A program made the position numbers and the translations under genes. The notes under the pieces were generated by a model. That model made no database searches and was not told the origin of the DNA. It saw only the letters and a list, made by a program, of their open reading frames with translations. A stretch of DNA of 39,136 nt from Chloracidobacterium sp. UBA6041 (GTDB taxonomy: Bacteria; Acidobacteriota; Blastocatellia; Pyrinomonadales; Pyrinomonadaceae): contig DIYZ01000009.1 in the NCBI GenBank assembly GCA_002427845.1, positions 2,448 through 41,583 on the forward strand, in the 5' to 3' direction. Shown here one piece after another: positions 7,571 to 16,416 of the stretch. The first letter of the stretch is position 1, and every line of letters begins with the position of its first letter.

Positions 7571-8851
7571 TCAAATCTTTAGCCGCGAGCGATCGACGAG
7601 AAAGCCGTTGAGGTTTCCGAGTGCGCCCAGCGCGAGGGATTCACTGGTGAAAAACTTGCGGGCCACTCGCTGTAAATCTTCCGGAGTGACAGCCTCGATC
7701 TTTTCAATGATCTCAGCCGGTGAAATACGGCGGCCATGAATGATCTCCTGGCGGGCGAGGGCGCTCACCCGCGAGCTTGACGACTCGAGGCTAAGGAGTA
7801 TTGACGATAAGGCCTGATCCTTTGCCAGCTTTAGTTCTTCTTCAGCAACGCTCTCGACTACCACGCGGCGCATCTCTGCGAGCGAGAGATCGAGTACCTC
7901 GTCCAAATGTTCGGGAGACGTGCCTGCGTAGATCGTAAAGATACCGACATCGGAGAAGGTGCTGCCGCCAGCTCCGACTGAATAAGCCAGACCGCGCTCT
8001 TCTCGGATTGTTTGCCAAAGCCGGCTGGAAGTGCCACCACCAACAACTGAAGCCAGCAGGCTGGCCGCATAACGGTCGCTGTCTTTTGCGTCCGGCCACG
8101 GAGCGGCGACAACGAGATGCGCCTGCTCGAGCTCTTTCTTCTGCTCAATTAGTATCGGCGCCGCCGGTGCCGGCGATTCTTCAGCGGGATCCACCCGTGC
8201 GTTTTCTATGTCAGGCACGGAATCGGCGAACGACTTCTCAACCAAGCCGACCAACTGCTCATGCACCACGTTGCCCGCCGCAGCGACTACGAGGCTCGAC
8301 GGAGAAAACTCGCGCGCGTGAAAAGCTGAGATCGTATTGTGATCAAACGACGAGATCGTCTCTTCAGTGCCCTCAATCGGTCGTCCCAGGGCGTGGCCGG
8401 GGAAGTAGGCGGCGTTGAACAGTTCACCCAACAACTCGTCGGGAGTGTCCTCAACCATTTTCATTTCTTCGAGGATGACCTTCTGCTCGCGTTCAAGGTC
8501 ATTTTGATCGAAGCGAGGGTTGGCGAGGAGGTCGGCAAGTAGATCAAATGCCTCGGGCAAGCTTCTGTCCGCAACCTTTACGGCGAAACCAGTCATCTCA
8601 TGGGTCGTAAACGCATCCAGATGTCCCCCGAGCCGATCTGATTCAACGGCAATGTCGCGAGCCGTCCGGCGCTGCGTCCCTTTGAAAACCGCGTGTTCGA
8701 TAAAGTGGTAGATGCCATTCAGCTCCGGAGCCTCGTGGCGGGAGCCGCGGCGCACCCAAATGCCGGCGGCTACAGAGCGGAGGGCCGGCATATGTTCGGT
8801 TAGAACCGTAATGCCGTTGGAGAGTCGGGTCGAGCGAACTTCGTCAATCAT
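7571..8851 (-). CDS. M16-family zinc metallopeptidase
   Basis: Pitrilysin/mitochondrial-processing-peptidase-like protein of about 426 residues. The inverted zinc motif HFIEH (two His and a Glu) is present near residue 50, with the distal Glu in the EEMKMVEDTPDE region. The C-terminal half has the family phrase SRLWQTIREERGLAYSV containing the Arg/Tyr pair used for substrate binding. Length fits the single-repeat-pair bacterial form. The reading frame also opens with a GTG three codons upstream (8860), but neither start has a clear ribosome site; the ATG is preferred. No signal peptide is visible, so a cytoplasmic role in peptide or precursor processing is likely. Confidence 0.93.
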   Translation of the reverse strand: MIDEVRSTRLSNGITVLTEHMPALRSVAAGIWVRRGSRHEAPELNGIYHFIEHAVFKGTQRRTARDIAVESDRLGGHLDAFTTHEMTGFAVKVADRSLPEAFDLLADLLANPRFDQNDLEREQKVILEEMKMVEDTPDELLGELFNAAYFPGHALGRPIEGTEETISSFDHNTISAFHAREFSPSSLVVAAAGNVVHEQLVGLVEKSFADSVPDIENARVDPAEESPAPAAPILIEQKKELEQAHLVVAAPWPDAKDSDRYAASLLASVVGGGTSSRLWQTIREERGLAYSVGAGGSTFSDVGIFTIYAGTSPEHLDEVLDLSLAEMRRVVVESVAEEELKLAKDQALSSILLSLESSSSRVSALARQEIIHGRRISPAEIIEKIEAVTPEDLQRVARKFFTSESLALGALGNLNGFLVDRSRLKI

Positions 8852-9134
8852 GTGTTGCACAAATCAAAAACTGACAAAAATTAATACAGCTCCGCATCCT
8901 AGCACGGCATAAACCGGGGGCAAAGTGGAGCCTCCGAGGCCGAGGCCAAGATAGATTCAGGCACACATTTGTTGCAGCGATTGCCAGTGGGAGTAAGCTT
9001 CAGTTTCCGATTAAGCCTATCGCGCGACTTCTCACGAAAACATCTTTCACAATCGGGCAGTCGCTAGTAAGGGACCTACCATGAGTCCTCATCGTCATCT
9101 CACCCTTTCTGCCGAAAGAGAGCGTTATCTGTGT

Positions 9135-9229
9135 GCTTCCGGCGCAAAGTGTGCCGGAGCGGCGCGAGGACTTCTAACCTTTCCTTTCCATGACAAAGCC
9201 CCGCTATCACTGGGACGTGATGGCGGGGC
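9135..9229 (+). promoter_or_regulatory. structured leader upstream of the S8 protease locus
   Basis: Two consecutive hairpins: a weaker one (GCTTCCGGC at 9135 with GCCGGAGC ending 9160) and a very stable one with 13-nt arms at 9198-9210 and 9217-9229 around the 6-nt loop TGGGAC, one G-T pair. The second resembles an attenuator or the end of a short RNA, but only a weak CTTCGCGTT follows. It lies 110 nt before the protease start. The rest of 8852-9339 shows no gene. Confidence 0.45.
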
Positions 9230-9339
9230 CTTCGCGTTACACATTCGCTACCGCATTGCGGCAAACAAGATGCGTAACCACGCAGCGAGCATCTTAGCGC
9301 GCAATGCGGTGGCGACTCAACCGAAAAGGAGTTGCTACC

Positions 9340-10674
9340 ATGCAAAGCATTAAGAACTATCTCATCGCTTTTAGCGTCCTCGCTCTCGTGTTATTCCCGC
9401 TGCCGACTTCAGGTCAAACCCAAGACTATCCGCCTGAGTTTTCGCCGCTCAGGACTTCGCGCCCGCGGCGGGAGCAACGGTCGCTGATTCCGCCAACCAA
9501 GTTCGTCAAGGTTCAGAACGCGATTCCTAACAGATACATCGTCGTGCTGAATGACGATGTTGTCCCGAGTGATGCCCCGCTCGCTGTTCGGCGAGCGCAG
9601 ATAACCGCAATCGCCAATAGTCTCGCGCAAGCTCACCTCGGTAGAGTTGGCTTCGTTTACGAAACCGCACTCAAAGGCTTTTCGATTGAACTACCCAACG
9701 AAGCCGCTGCTATAGCGATCAGTCAAAACCCGCAGGTCAACTGGGTGGAAGAGGTGGGACGGCTTCAAGTGATGCAAGAAGAACCGGAAGCGTTTCAGAC
9801 TAATCCTCCCTGGGGATTGGATGCCATCGACGGAAGCATCCCAGTTGGGCCGGTTGCGCCTAACGGCACGACAAATGGGATTTACATCTACAATGCCACT
9901 GGCGCGAACGTTCTTGCGTATGTGCTTGACACGGGCATTAGGAGGACGCATCAAGATTTCGGCGGTGTTTTCGGTCGGGCGTCGATTGATGCTGACTTCA
10001 TTAACGGTCAATACAACGATGTGTGCGCCCCCACATCCGGTAGTAATGACTGTGTTGGACATGGCACGCACGTCGCTGGCACTCTCGGTGGCGCAACGTA
10101 TGGCGCGGCAAAGGCGGTAACAATTCTGTCGGTCAAAGTCTGCAACTACTTTGGATGCCCGACCGATGCGGTGAATAGAGGAATTGATTGGGTAACGGAA
10201 AATCATTTCGCAACTCCTAATTACACCCGGGTAGCGAATATAAGTATCGGCGGAGACGGTCCGTCTACCGGATTTGCGTTGGATAACGCGGTGATAAACT
10301 CAATCGCTGCTGGAGTGACTTACTGTGTCGCCGCCGGGAACAGTAATGATGACGCTCGATTCTTTAGTCCCGCGGATGTTGCGATGGCCTTGACTGTGGC
10401 CGCAAGTGATGCTGGCGACAGCCGCGCGTTGACCTTTCCTTTCGGGGGCGGCTCCAACTTCGGTAGCGTAGACCTTTTTGCTCCAGGTTATGGCATTTTG
10501 TCTGATTTTGCCGGGAGTGATACGGATACAGCAATCGGATGGGGAACGTCCTTTGCTTCTCCGCATGCCGCCGGAGCGGTGGCTATTGTATCTACAGGGC
10601 CGAACCGGCACGGCCATCTGCTCTGCCTTCCCAATTCAGGGACGTGCGTCGTCGGTAGGCGGGCCGATATCTAG
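9340..10674 (+). pseudogene. subtilisin-like S8 serine protease, C-terminus frameshifted
   Basis: Secreted subtilase with all catalytic residues: signal peptide at 1-26, inhibitor-I9-like propeptide at about 64-140 (PNRYIVVLND), Asp197 in VLDTGI, His241 in GHGTHVAG, oxyanion Asn334 in AAGN, and Ser404 in GTSFASPH. AAGGAG lies 8 nt before the ATG at 9340. After AGAVA at about residue 415 the frame leaves the family: the expected ALYLQG continuation appears in the next frame from 10583, indicating a one-base indel near 10582-10590. The frame closes after 29 unrelated codons at 10674. The C-terminal helices of the fold and any secretion domain are missing, so the product is probably unstable. 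Confidence 0.85.
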
Positions 10675-10807
10675 AAACAGCATCGATCGTGGGAGAGCCA
10701 TCATTGTGATGAATTCCGACGGCAGCAATCAAATCAATCTCTCGAATCGGAGTGATCGCGCGTTCTTCGACGTTTCGGTGGACTGGCAACCGCTCCCCGC
10801 TGGCTGA
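10583..10807 (+). pseudogene. S8 continuation joined to a PD40/TolB-like tail fragment
   Basis: In the frame one base off from the protease, the sequence first reads LLYLQGRTGTA, the normal continuation of an S8 domain, and later changes to RAIIVMNSDGSNQINLSN and VDWQPLP, the last blade motif of WD40-like PD40/TolB beta-propeller proteins (IYVMNxDGSNxxxLTN). It ends at a TGA at 10807. No start or upstream blades exist for the propeller part, so it is a remnant, apparently joined by deletion somewhere around 10620-10690. Confidence 0.65.
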
Positions 10808-10905
10808 ACAAGTTGAACCAGTTCAACGGGGACTACATCGCGGCGGAAATGGTCAAAGCCTTCATTATCTCTGGAGAGTATCGTGAAAGATTCGGTCAGC
10901 CATAA
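10801..10905 (+). pseudogene. C-terminal fragment of a DUF4214 protein
   Basis: Thirty-four codons followed by TAA read WLNKLNQFNGDYIAAEMV then KAFIISGEYRERFGQP. This is the characteristic end of DUF4214 domains of secreted repeat proteins, in which WLNKLN and SGEYRxRFG are conserved. There is no start and the upstream domain is missing; the fragment begins within the stop of the PD40 tail. From its end to 11182 (277 nt) I see no gene. Confidence 0.7.
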
Positions 10906-11182
10906 CGAGCTGACTTCGTTCTTGCTGTCCTGATTCAGATCGGAAGGTATGTCCTTCTGCTTGACAGCGCTTTGATTATTGGCGGAAAATGCGAACTATC
11001 CACGGTTCCGGTAAGTCTCCTGGCCTGAACCAGTTCGCCTTCTGCGGGTTGAGGCGAGGTGCCCCGTTAGTTTCGAGAAGGCAAGAGTTCGAAGGAGACT
11101 TCTTCCTTATTTTGCGCAAACAACAGCCACAGTCGATTGCTTCAAACGTTTTCCACGGGGAGACGTACGGAGGTTTCGTGCG

Positions 11183-12973
11183 ATGAGAAGAATGACCGGG
11201 AGAAGTGAATTCGGGAAAAGAATATTCGGTCTGGCGCTGGTAGTAATTTCGATCGGATTTTACCTGCCGGTTCCGCCTGCCAGCGCAAGTAGAGGAAACC
11301 TGGCGACGATTACTGGAGCCGTTCAGGACAACAAAGGCAATCCGGTTGCCGGCGCGCTGATTTCTCTGGTGAAAGACGGCGCCAGCAAAATTATCAAGCA
11401 AACCCACAGCGATTCCGAGGGCCGCTTCAGCGCGCGAATCTCGCCCGGCCGTTATGGCATTCGTGCGATTGCCCAGGGCTTTAACGAGGTCGTCTTTTCT
11501 TCTGTAGAAGTTCGCGCCTCACAGGAACTTGTTTACCGTTTTAATCTCGAACCCATTGGTTCCGGCAGGACGTTGCCCGAACGCCGCAAGGATCGCGACG
11601 ACGTAAAATGGACTTTGCGCTCTGCTCAAACACGTCGTTCCATCTTTCAAGCTCAAGAGTGCGAGGATCGCGACATTCAGGCAGTGCTGGGATCGGAAAC
11701 CGCGTCGGCTGGCAACACCGCTGCTGAAGTACCCGCCGACGAAGCCGCCCAGACGCCAACTAAAGATACGCAGCGCCGGATGCAAGGCGTTGTCGAAACA
11801 TATTTTGCCAGCAACGCTTACGGTGGCAGCTATCCCGGTCTAAATTTTGCAATTTCAACTAACCCAACCGACCGAATCGAATTGATCTTCGCCGGACAGA
11901 CTGGCGCCGGCGCGAATGCTCCCGCGCGATTTGAAGCGGGCACGCACTTACGCGCCGGACACCGGCATCGAGTGGGGATGAGTTTGGGCGTCGCTCGCTT
12001 TGGCGCACCAATTTGGGCAGCCACAAAAAACAACGAGCCGAATCGCGTGGGCCAATTTTCCGTGCGCGCGATCGATGAATGGATCGTGCGCGATGGAATA
12101 GTTGTCGTTCTCGGGCTGGATTACTCTCGTTTCATTGGCGCCGGCGGCGCCCGCTCAATCAATCCGCGCATTGGAATCCAATACGATGCAAACGCTCGGA
12201 CGCGTCTGAAAGCGGCTTACGCGCCCGGCGGCGAAGAAGGACGCATTCAAAGCGTGGCCAACTTCGAAGACAGTCAGATTGTTTTCAACGAAGCTAACCA
12301 TCGACCAATTGCTTTTGTTGATGGCCGGGCAGTAATGGAACGTAGCCATCGCCTGGAATTCGGCGTTGAAAGAGTTATCGATAACAAATCGAATCTCGAG
12401 ATGTCCGCGTTTTTTGATACGACTACCGGTCGCGGCGTAGGCTTGCTTAGCACCCCTATGACCGCCTTCTCCGGGACGACTGGAGAAGCGTTTATCAATG
12501 TTGCGAATCAGCAGGGTGCGTCGCGAGGCATGCGCCTGGTTTACACGAGACGATTGAGCAGGGTGTGGACGGCATCAGCCGGATACTCGTTTGGACGCGG
12601 ACAGAGACTTTCGTCGAGCGACATCTTGCGACCCTCGGAAATGTTCGCAAGCGGGTTTTTCCAAACCGCTGCGCTGCAACTGGGTGCAGGTTTTGATACT
12701 GGCACCAACATCCGCACCGTATTGCGCTTCTCGCCAAACGCGACCGTGTTTGCTATCGACCCGTTTGCGGGACGACTGGGTGTTTACGATCCGTCTCTAA
12801 GTATTCAGGTGACGCAAGACCTGCCCAGCTTCGGCTTGCCTGTTCGAGCCGAAGCAGTACTCGATGCGCGCAACCTGCTGGACGTCCAGCCAAACACCGA
12901 AAACGGAGAAGTACTCACGCAGCTAAGCACAGGTCGCCGTTCAGTTCGCGGGGGGATCTCCCTCAGGTTTTAA
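11183..12973 (+). CDS. outer-membrane beta-barrel with carboxypeptidase-regulatory-like domain
   Basis: Protein of 596 residues. Signal peptide at about 1-36 (basic start, hydrophobic FGLALVVISIGFYLPV, ASA cleavage). Residues about 42-122 form a carboxypeptidase-regulatory-like fold (ITGAVQDNKGNPVAGALISLVKDG, then DSEGRFSARISPGRYGIRA). A low-complexity spacer to about 200 precedes about 390 residues of alternating strands ending in RGGISLRF, the terminal aromatic signature of barrel proteins. It resembles the TonB-dependent receptor-like barrels of Acidobacteria, but no plug domain or TonB box is evident. GGAGG lies 9 nt before the ATG. The downstream kinase and regulator suggest, but do not prove, linked control. 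Confidence 0.8.
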   Translation: MRRMTGRSEFGKRIFGLALVVISIGFYLPVPPASASRGNLATITGAVQDNKGNPVAGALISLVKDGASKIIKQTHSDSEGRFSARISPGRYGIRAIAQGFNEVVFSSVEVRASQELVYRFNLEPIGSGRTLPERRKDRDDVKWTLRSAQTRRSIFQAQECEDRDIQAVLGSETASAGNTAAEVPADEAAQTPTKDTQRRMQGVVETYFASNAYGGSYPGLNFAISTNPTDRIELIFAGQTGAGANAPARFEAGTHLRAGHRHRVGMSLGVARFGAPIWAATKNNEPNRVGQFSVRAIDEWIVRDGIVVVLGLDYSRFIGAGGARSINPRIGIQYDANARTRLKAAYAPGGEEGRIQSVANFEDSQIVFNEANHRPIAFVDGRAVMERSHRLEFGVERVIDNKSNLEMSAFFDTTTGRGVGLLSTPMTAFSGTTGEAFINVANQQGASRGMRLVYTRRLSRVWTASAGYSFGRGQRLSSSDILRPSEMFASGFFQTAALQLGAGFDTGTNIRTVLRFSPNATVFAIDPFAGRLGVYDPSLSIQVTQDLPSFGLPVRAEAVLDARNLLDVQPNTENGEVLTQLSTGRRSVRGGISLRF

Positions 12974-12993
12974 AAGAAGCAGGAGGGACAAAG

Positions 12994-13086
12994 CTGAAGT
13001 TAATTTCAGCGAACGTCTTGCTTTTGCTCCTCCTCAACTATCTGCCAGTTCTCCAAAATCTCGGAAAAGTCCAAAAACTCGGATAG
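12994..13086 (+). CDS. possible short hydrophobic peptide, CTG start
   Basis: A 30-codon frame begins with CTG at 12994, 6-8 nt after a strong AGGAGGG, and reads KLISANVLLLLLLNYLPVLQ followed by a polar tail to a TAG at 13086. It looks like a signal peptide or single-helix membrane peptide. The unusual start and tiny size keep confidence low; it may be the N-terminus of a gene broken into the next frame (13086-13307). Confidence 0.25.
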   Translation: MKLISANVLLLLLLNYLPVLQNLGKVQKLG

Positions 13087-13307
13087 TGCACACTGCGAAG
13101 AAGGCAACTGGAAACCCGCGGCAGGAGCAAAGTGAAAGCAAACGTATCAGCGATTTACTGAATGGAATCCCGCTGATGTCTCGCCAAAGAGAATCAGACA
13201 GTGAATGCGTGACTCAGCTTTTCGCGAAAAACCGTTGGGAACAAACCTTGCATTTTTATCGCCGGATCGAGAGTTCTAAAAATATACTCGAAGATACAAT
13301 TCAGTGA
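13086..13307 (+). CDS. possible small protein coupled to the histidine kinase
   Basis: A 73-codon frame starts with GTG overlapping the preceding TAG, has no ribosome site, and ends in a TGA overlapping the kinase GTG start as GTGA. The same overlap joins purS to purQ and the methyltransferase to its neighbour. The product is polar and charged (KRISDLLNGIPLMSRQRESD) with no recognised domain. Possibly the continuation of the hydrophobic peptide at 12994 after a frameshift; possibly not translated. Confidence 0.25.
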   Translation: MHTAKKATGNPRQEQSESKRISDLLNGIPLMSRQRESDSECVTQLFAKNRWEQTLHFYRRIESSKNILEDTIQ

Positions 13308-16243
13308 AGAGATCGGTTTTTACAACTGGGGCCTGGTTAGTGCTGGCCGGCGCTGCGCTACTCGTGACGGCGGGCGTGCTCAACTTTGCCCAGCGGCTAA
13401 GGCATGAAACGCCTGCCTGGGATGGCGTTGGGTGGGCAGATACCAAGCAAGGCATCATTGCCGAAACCGTCGAAGCCGGCTCCTCTGGCGCGCGTGCGCA
13501 AATCCTGCCGGGCGATCACTTGCTCGCGATTAGCTTAAATAACAAGAACTATGAAGAGGTAGCGCACGACAAAGATGTGCAAATGTATCTGGACCAGGCG
13601 CGAGTGGGCGGCGAGATACATTACTTAATTGAACGGCCATCGTATCCGGAAGACAGCCGGTATTATTACGCCGATTTAGACAACCTCGATGCCGTGCGCA
13701 AGTGGACCCCGCGTGATCTTTACATCAATTTCATCGGGCTGGTCTTTCTCTTCGTCGGCTTCTTCGTTCTCTTCAAACAGGGGGGACGCGCGCCCTACGC
13801 TCTACACTTTGCCGGTCTCTGTCTGGCTGCTTTTGTTTTTTGCTTCTACACACCCGTTGGCACTTATCGTGATCTGGATCTGGCGATCGCCATTCTCGAC
13901 AACGCTGCGCTAATTCTGTTTGCGCCTCTCTTTCTGCATTTCTGCGCCATCTATCCGGTCAAGCAGCAACTATTCAGCACGCGCCGCTGGCGCGCCGCTT
14001 TGCTCTACGTTCCCGCCGTAATCCTGCTCGGGCTTGAGAGTTTTATTTTTCTCCGGAACGTATTGAGCACAGTCATTCCAGTTTTGCGGCACGCGCCCAG
14101 TCCTTCAGTGTCCTTCGTTGGCCTCTTCTACAAGTTGACTCTGGCACACTTCGCCGTAGCGTTAGTCGCCAGCGCTGTATTGTTGGTCACAACCTGGATC
14201 AGAGCCAGGAGCGCGGTTATTCGCCAGCAGATGAAGTGGGTGATTTGGGGGTCAGTGTTGGCGGTGGCGCCGTTTACACTGCTTTACGCCGTCGGTTACC
14301 TATTGGGCGCGGAAACCGATCCGTGGCTGACTGACGCAGCCGTGCTGCCCTTGATTCTCATCCCGCTCTCGTTTGGCTATTCGGTTGTTCGCTATCGGCT
14401 GATGGACGTTGAACTGGTTGTTCGACGCGTCTTTGTTTACGTGCTGACAACGCTGGCAATCGCCCTGATGGTAGGCGCCGTGGTTTACCTTGCTGGCCTT
14501 TACGCTTTGGGCGGAGATCAAAGCTTCAGTTCGGGTGAAATAACTTTGCGCGTGGTTTTGGCGATCGTGGCGATGGCCGCCATCGTCATGATTGCGGCGC
14601 CGGTGAAAAGTTTTCTGCAGGAACAGATTGACCGGCTGTTTTATGGCGAACGCTACGACATGCGCAACAGTCTGCTCGATTTTGGCCGCACACTGTCAGC
14701 TACAACTGCGCTTGATCCTTTGCTTGACTCGCTGGTCAGTCGTCTTCAGCAAGTGATGAACGTCGGCCGCGTGGCAATCTTTATCGAGGACAAAAATGCG
14801 CCGGCCGGCTATCGCGTCGCCCGCGCCGCGGGACTTTCGAATGAGATCGTGGTGCCGCCAGACTTTCGCGAAATGATCCGGATTCGTTCCGCTGAAACCG
14901 GCGTAGTGCGCACAGATGATTTGGATCTGATTCCCGAGACGACCGGTTTTGTGCGGCGTATGCTTCATTACTATGTTCCTTGTGTAGTGCGTGGCCGCAT
15001 GGTCGCAGTTATCGGATTGGGACGCTCAGCCGACGGCGCGCTACTCTCCTCGGAAGACGTTGATATCCTGCTGACTGTTTCCGGCTACGTCGCGGTCGCG
15101 ATCGAAAATAGTTTGCTTTATCAGGAGCAACAGGAACGCGCCTCGGAATTGAAGCTTCTCAAAGAGTTTAACGAATCGATCATTGAGTCGATCAATGTCG
15201 GACTGCTCGCCGTCGATCTCGACGGCCGCGTTACGCGTCTCAATTCGGCATTGGAAGAAATACTGGATCTCAGTCGCGCCGAAGCGGTGGGCAAACGCGT
15301 CGAAGATCTCTTCTCCGAAGATTTCACTGACACGCTTCGCCAGGTGTTGGGCAACGACCGCTGGCGTCTCAGGGAGATCCGCAACATCTACAAAATTCAT
15401 ACGGCAACTTTCGCGGGTCGCACGCTCGTCCTGAACATCGCCATCGCTCCGCTGCAGGATTCCCAGGAGCAAACCGGCGCGCTGGTCGTGTTGGAAGATG
15501 TGACTTCCCGGGTCCGCCTTGAAGAGCAGTTGCAGCAACGCGAAAAGCTTTCCTCCATTGGTTTGCTGGCAGCCGGCGTCGCGCACGAAGTAAACACGCC
15601 GCTCACCGGGGTCTCCTCATACACGCAAATGCTGCTCGGCATGCTTTCGGAAACCGATCCGAAGCATGCGCTGCTCCTGAAAGTGCGCCGCCAGGCCGAA
15701 CGCGCTACGAATATTGTTAACAATCTGCTTAACTTCTCGCGCACCGGCAGCGCCACCGAGTTTTCGGAGATAGATATCAGCCGCGTGCTCGACGACACCT
15801 TGCAACTGCTCGAGCCGCAGTTGCGCAGTAACCAGATTGAGATCATTCGCGACTATGATCCCGATTCGCCCCAGGTCTTTGGTAACAGCGGACAACTTCA
15901 ACAGGTGTTTACAAACCTGCTGCTAAATGCTCGCGACTCGATTCCCGCCGGCGGTTCCATCAGGATTTCCACGACGCCTGCGGATGACCATGGGCTAACG
16001 ATCGAAGTATCTGATACGGGAATCGGAATCGCTCCCGAAAACGTTGCCAAGATTTACGACCCCTTCTACACAACTAAAGGAGTGGGCCGAGGCACGGGGC
16101 TCGGTCTTGCAGTTTCCTACGGCATCGTGCAGGAGCATTCCGGTCACATCAGCGTGGAAAGCGTGCCGGGACGCGGCACAACATTTCGCATCACCTTGCC
16201 GACGTCCAACGCGCGCGCGCGTTTGCAGGCGGTTGGCGATTGA
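13304..16243 (+). CDS. membrane sensor histidine kinase (PDZ-like, GAF, PAS, HisKA, HATPase)
   Basis: Protein of 979 residues. One helix (about 7-27) leads to a periplasmic PDZ-like region (about 48-110, with ARAQILPGDHLLAI), then about eight helices between 140 and 432. Cytoplasmic parts: a GAF-like domain at about 465-605 (DPLLDSLVSRLQQVMNVGR), a PAS domain at about 622-735, then HisKA with His761 in AAGVAHEVNTPL and HATPase_c with N-box LLLNARDS (about 872-879), DTGIGIA (904-910), DPFYTTK and GTGLGLA. All catalytic boxes are intact. Start is GTG. The sigma54-type regulator 150 nt downstream is the likely partner, although a strong terminator separates them. Confidence 0.92.
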   Translation: MKRSVFTTGAWLVLAGAALLVTAGVLNFAQRLRHETPAWDGVGWADTKQGIIAETVEAGSSGARAQILPGDHLLAISLNNKNYEEVAHDKDVQMYLDQARVGGEIHYLIERPSYPEDSRYYYADLDNLDAVRKWTPRDLYINFIGLVFLFVGFFVLFKQGGRAPYALHFAGLCLAAFVFCFYTPVGTYRDLDLAIAILDNAALILFAPLFLHFCAIYPVKQQLFSTRRWRAALLYVPAVILLGLESFIFLRNVLSTVIPVLRHAPSPSVSFVGLFYKLTLAHFAVALVASAVLLVTTWIRARSAVIRQQMKWVIWGSVLAVAPFTLLYAVGYLLGAETDPWLTDAAVLPLILIPLSFGYSVVRYRLMDVELVVRRVFVYVLTTLAIALMVGAVVYLAGLYALGGDQSFSSGEITLRVVLAIVAMAAIVMIAAPVKSFLQEQIDRLFYGERYDMRNSLLDFGRTLSATTALDPLLDSLVSRLQQVMNVGRVAIFIEDKNAPAGYRVARAAGLSNEIVVPPDFREMIRIRSAETGVVRTDDLDLIPETTGFVRRMLHYYVPCVVRGRMVAVIGLGRSADGALLSSEDVDILLTVSGYVAVAIENSLLYQEQQERASELKLLKEFNESIIESINVGLLAVDLDGRVTRLNSALEEILDLSRAEAVGKRVEDLFSEDFTDTLRQVLGNDRWRLREIRNIYKIHTATFAGRTLVLNIAIAPLQDSQEQTGALVVLEDVTSRVRLEEQLQQREKLSSIGLLAAGVAHEVNTPLTGVSSYTQMLLGMLSETDPKHALLLKVRRQAERATNIVNNLLNFSRTGSATEFSEIDISRVLDDTLQLLEPQLRSNQIEIIRDYDPDSPQVFGNSGQLQQVFTNLLLNARDSIPAGGSIRISTTPADDHGLTIEVSDTGIGIAPENVAKIYDPFYTTKGVGRGTGLGLAVSYGIVQEHSGHISVESVPGRGTTFRITLPTSNARARLQAVGD

Positions 16244-16258
16244 CTCGAAAAAGATCTC

Positions 16259-16278
16259 AGATCTCAAATTTGAGATCT
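16259..16278. repeat. AGATCTCAAATTTGAGATCT palindrome
   Basis: A perfect 20-nt palindrome just after the kinase stop, preceded by another copy of GATCTCAG as a partial direct repeat. It belongs by style to the other short palindromes in the window. Confidence 0.8.
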
Positions 16279-16294
16279 GCGATGTAAAGTTACC

Positions 16295-16339
16295 GCAAGA
16301 GCACCGTGGCCGCAGCGCTTTGCTCTTGCCTTTTTTTTT
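16295..16339 (+). terminator. intrinsic terminator after the histidine kinase
   Basis: GCAAGAGC (16295-16302) pairs with GCTCTTGC (16322-16329), enclosing a GC-rich loop that can pair further, followed by CC-less run of nine T (16331-16339). This is the best terminator in the window and separates the kinase from the response regulator. Confidence 0.88.
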
Positions 16340-16416
16340 GCCTTGATCTCACCTACACTGATCAGCTTCGGAAAACATGAGGATTAGCAGCATTGGCAGT
16401 AAAGACGGAAAGACGC

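Noticed and set aside
9130..9165. Possible cyclic-di-GMP (GEMM) riboswitch because of GCAAAG between GC-rich arms
   Set aside because: The other conserved segments and the second domain are missing.
9081..9353. 90-codon plus-strand frame before the protease
   Set aside because: It spans the hairpins and overlaps the signal peptide start of the protease; composition looks random and no family was seen.
10985..11060. Possible sigma54 promoter before the barrel gene
   Set aside because: GG and GC pairs are present but the spacing is wrong for a -24/-12 element.
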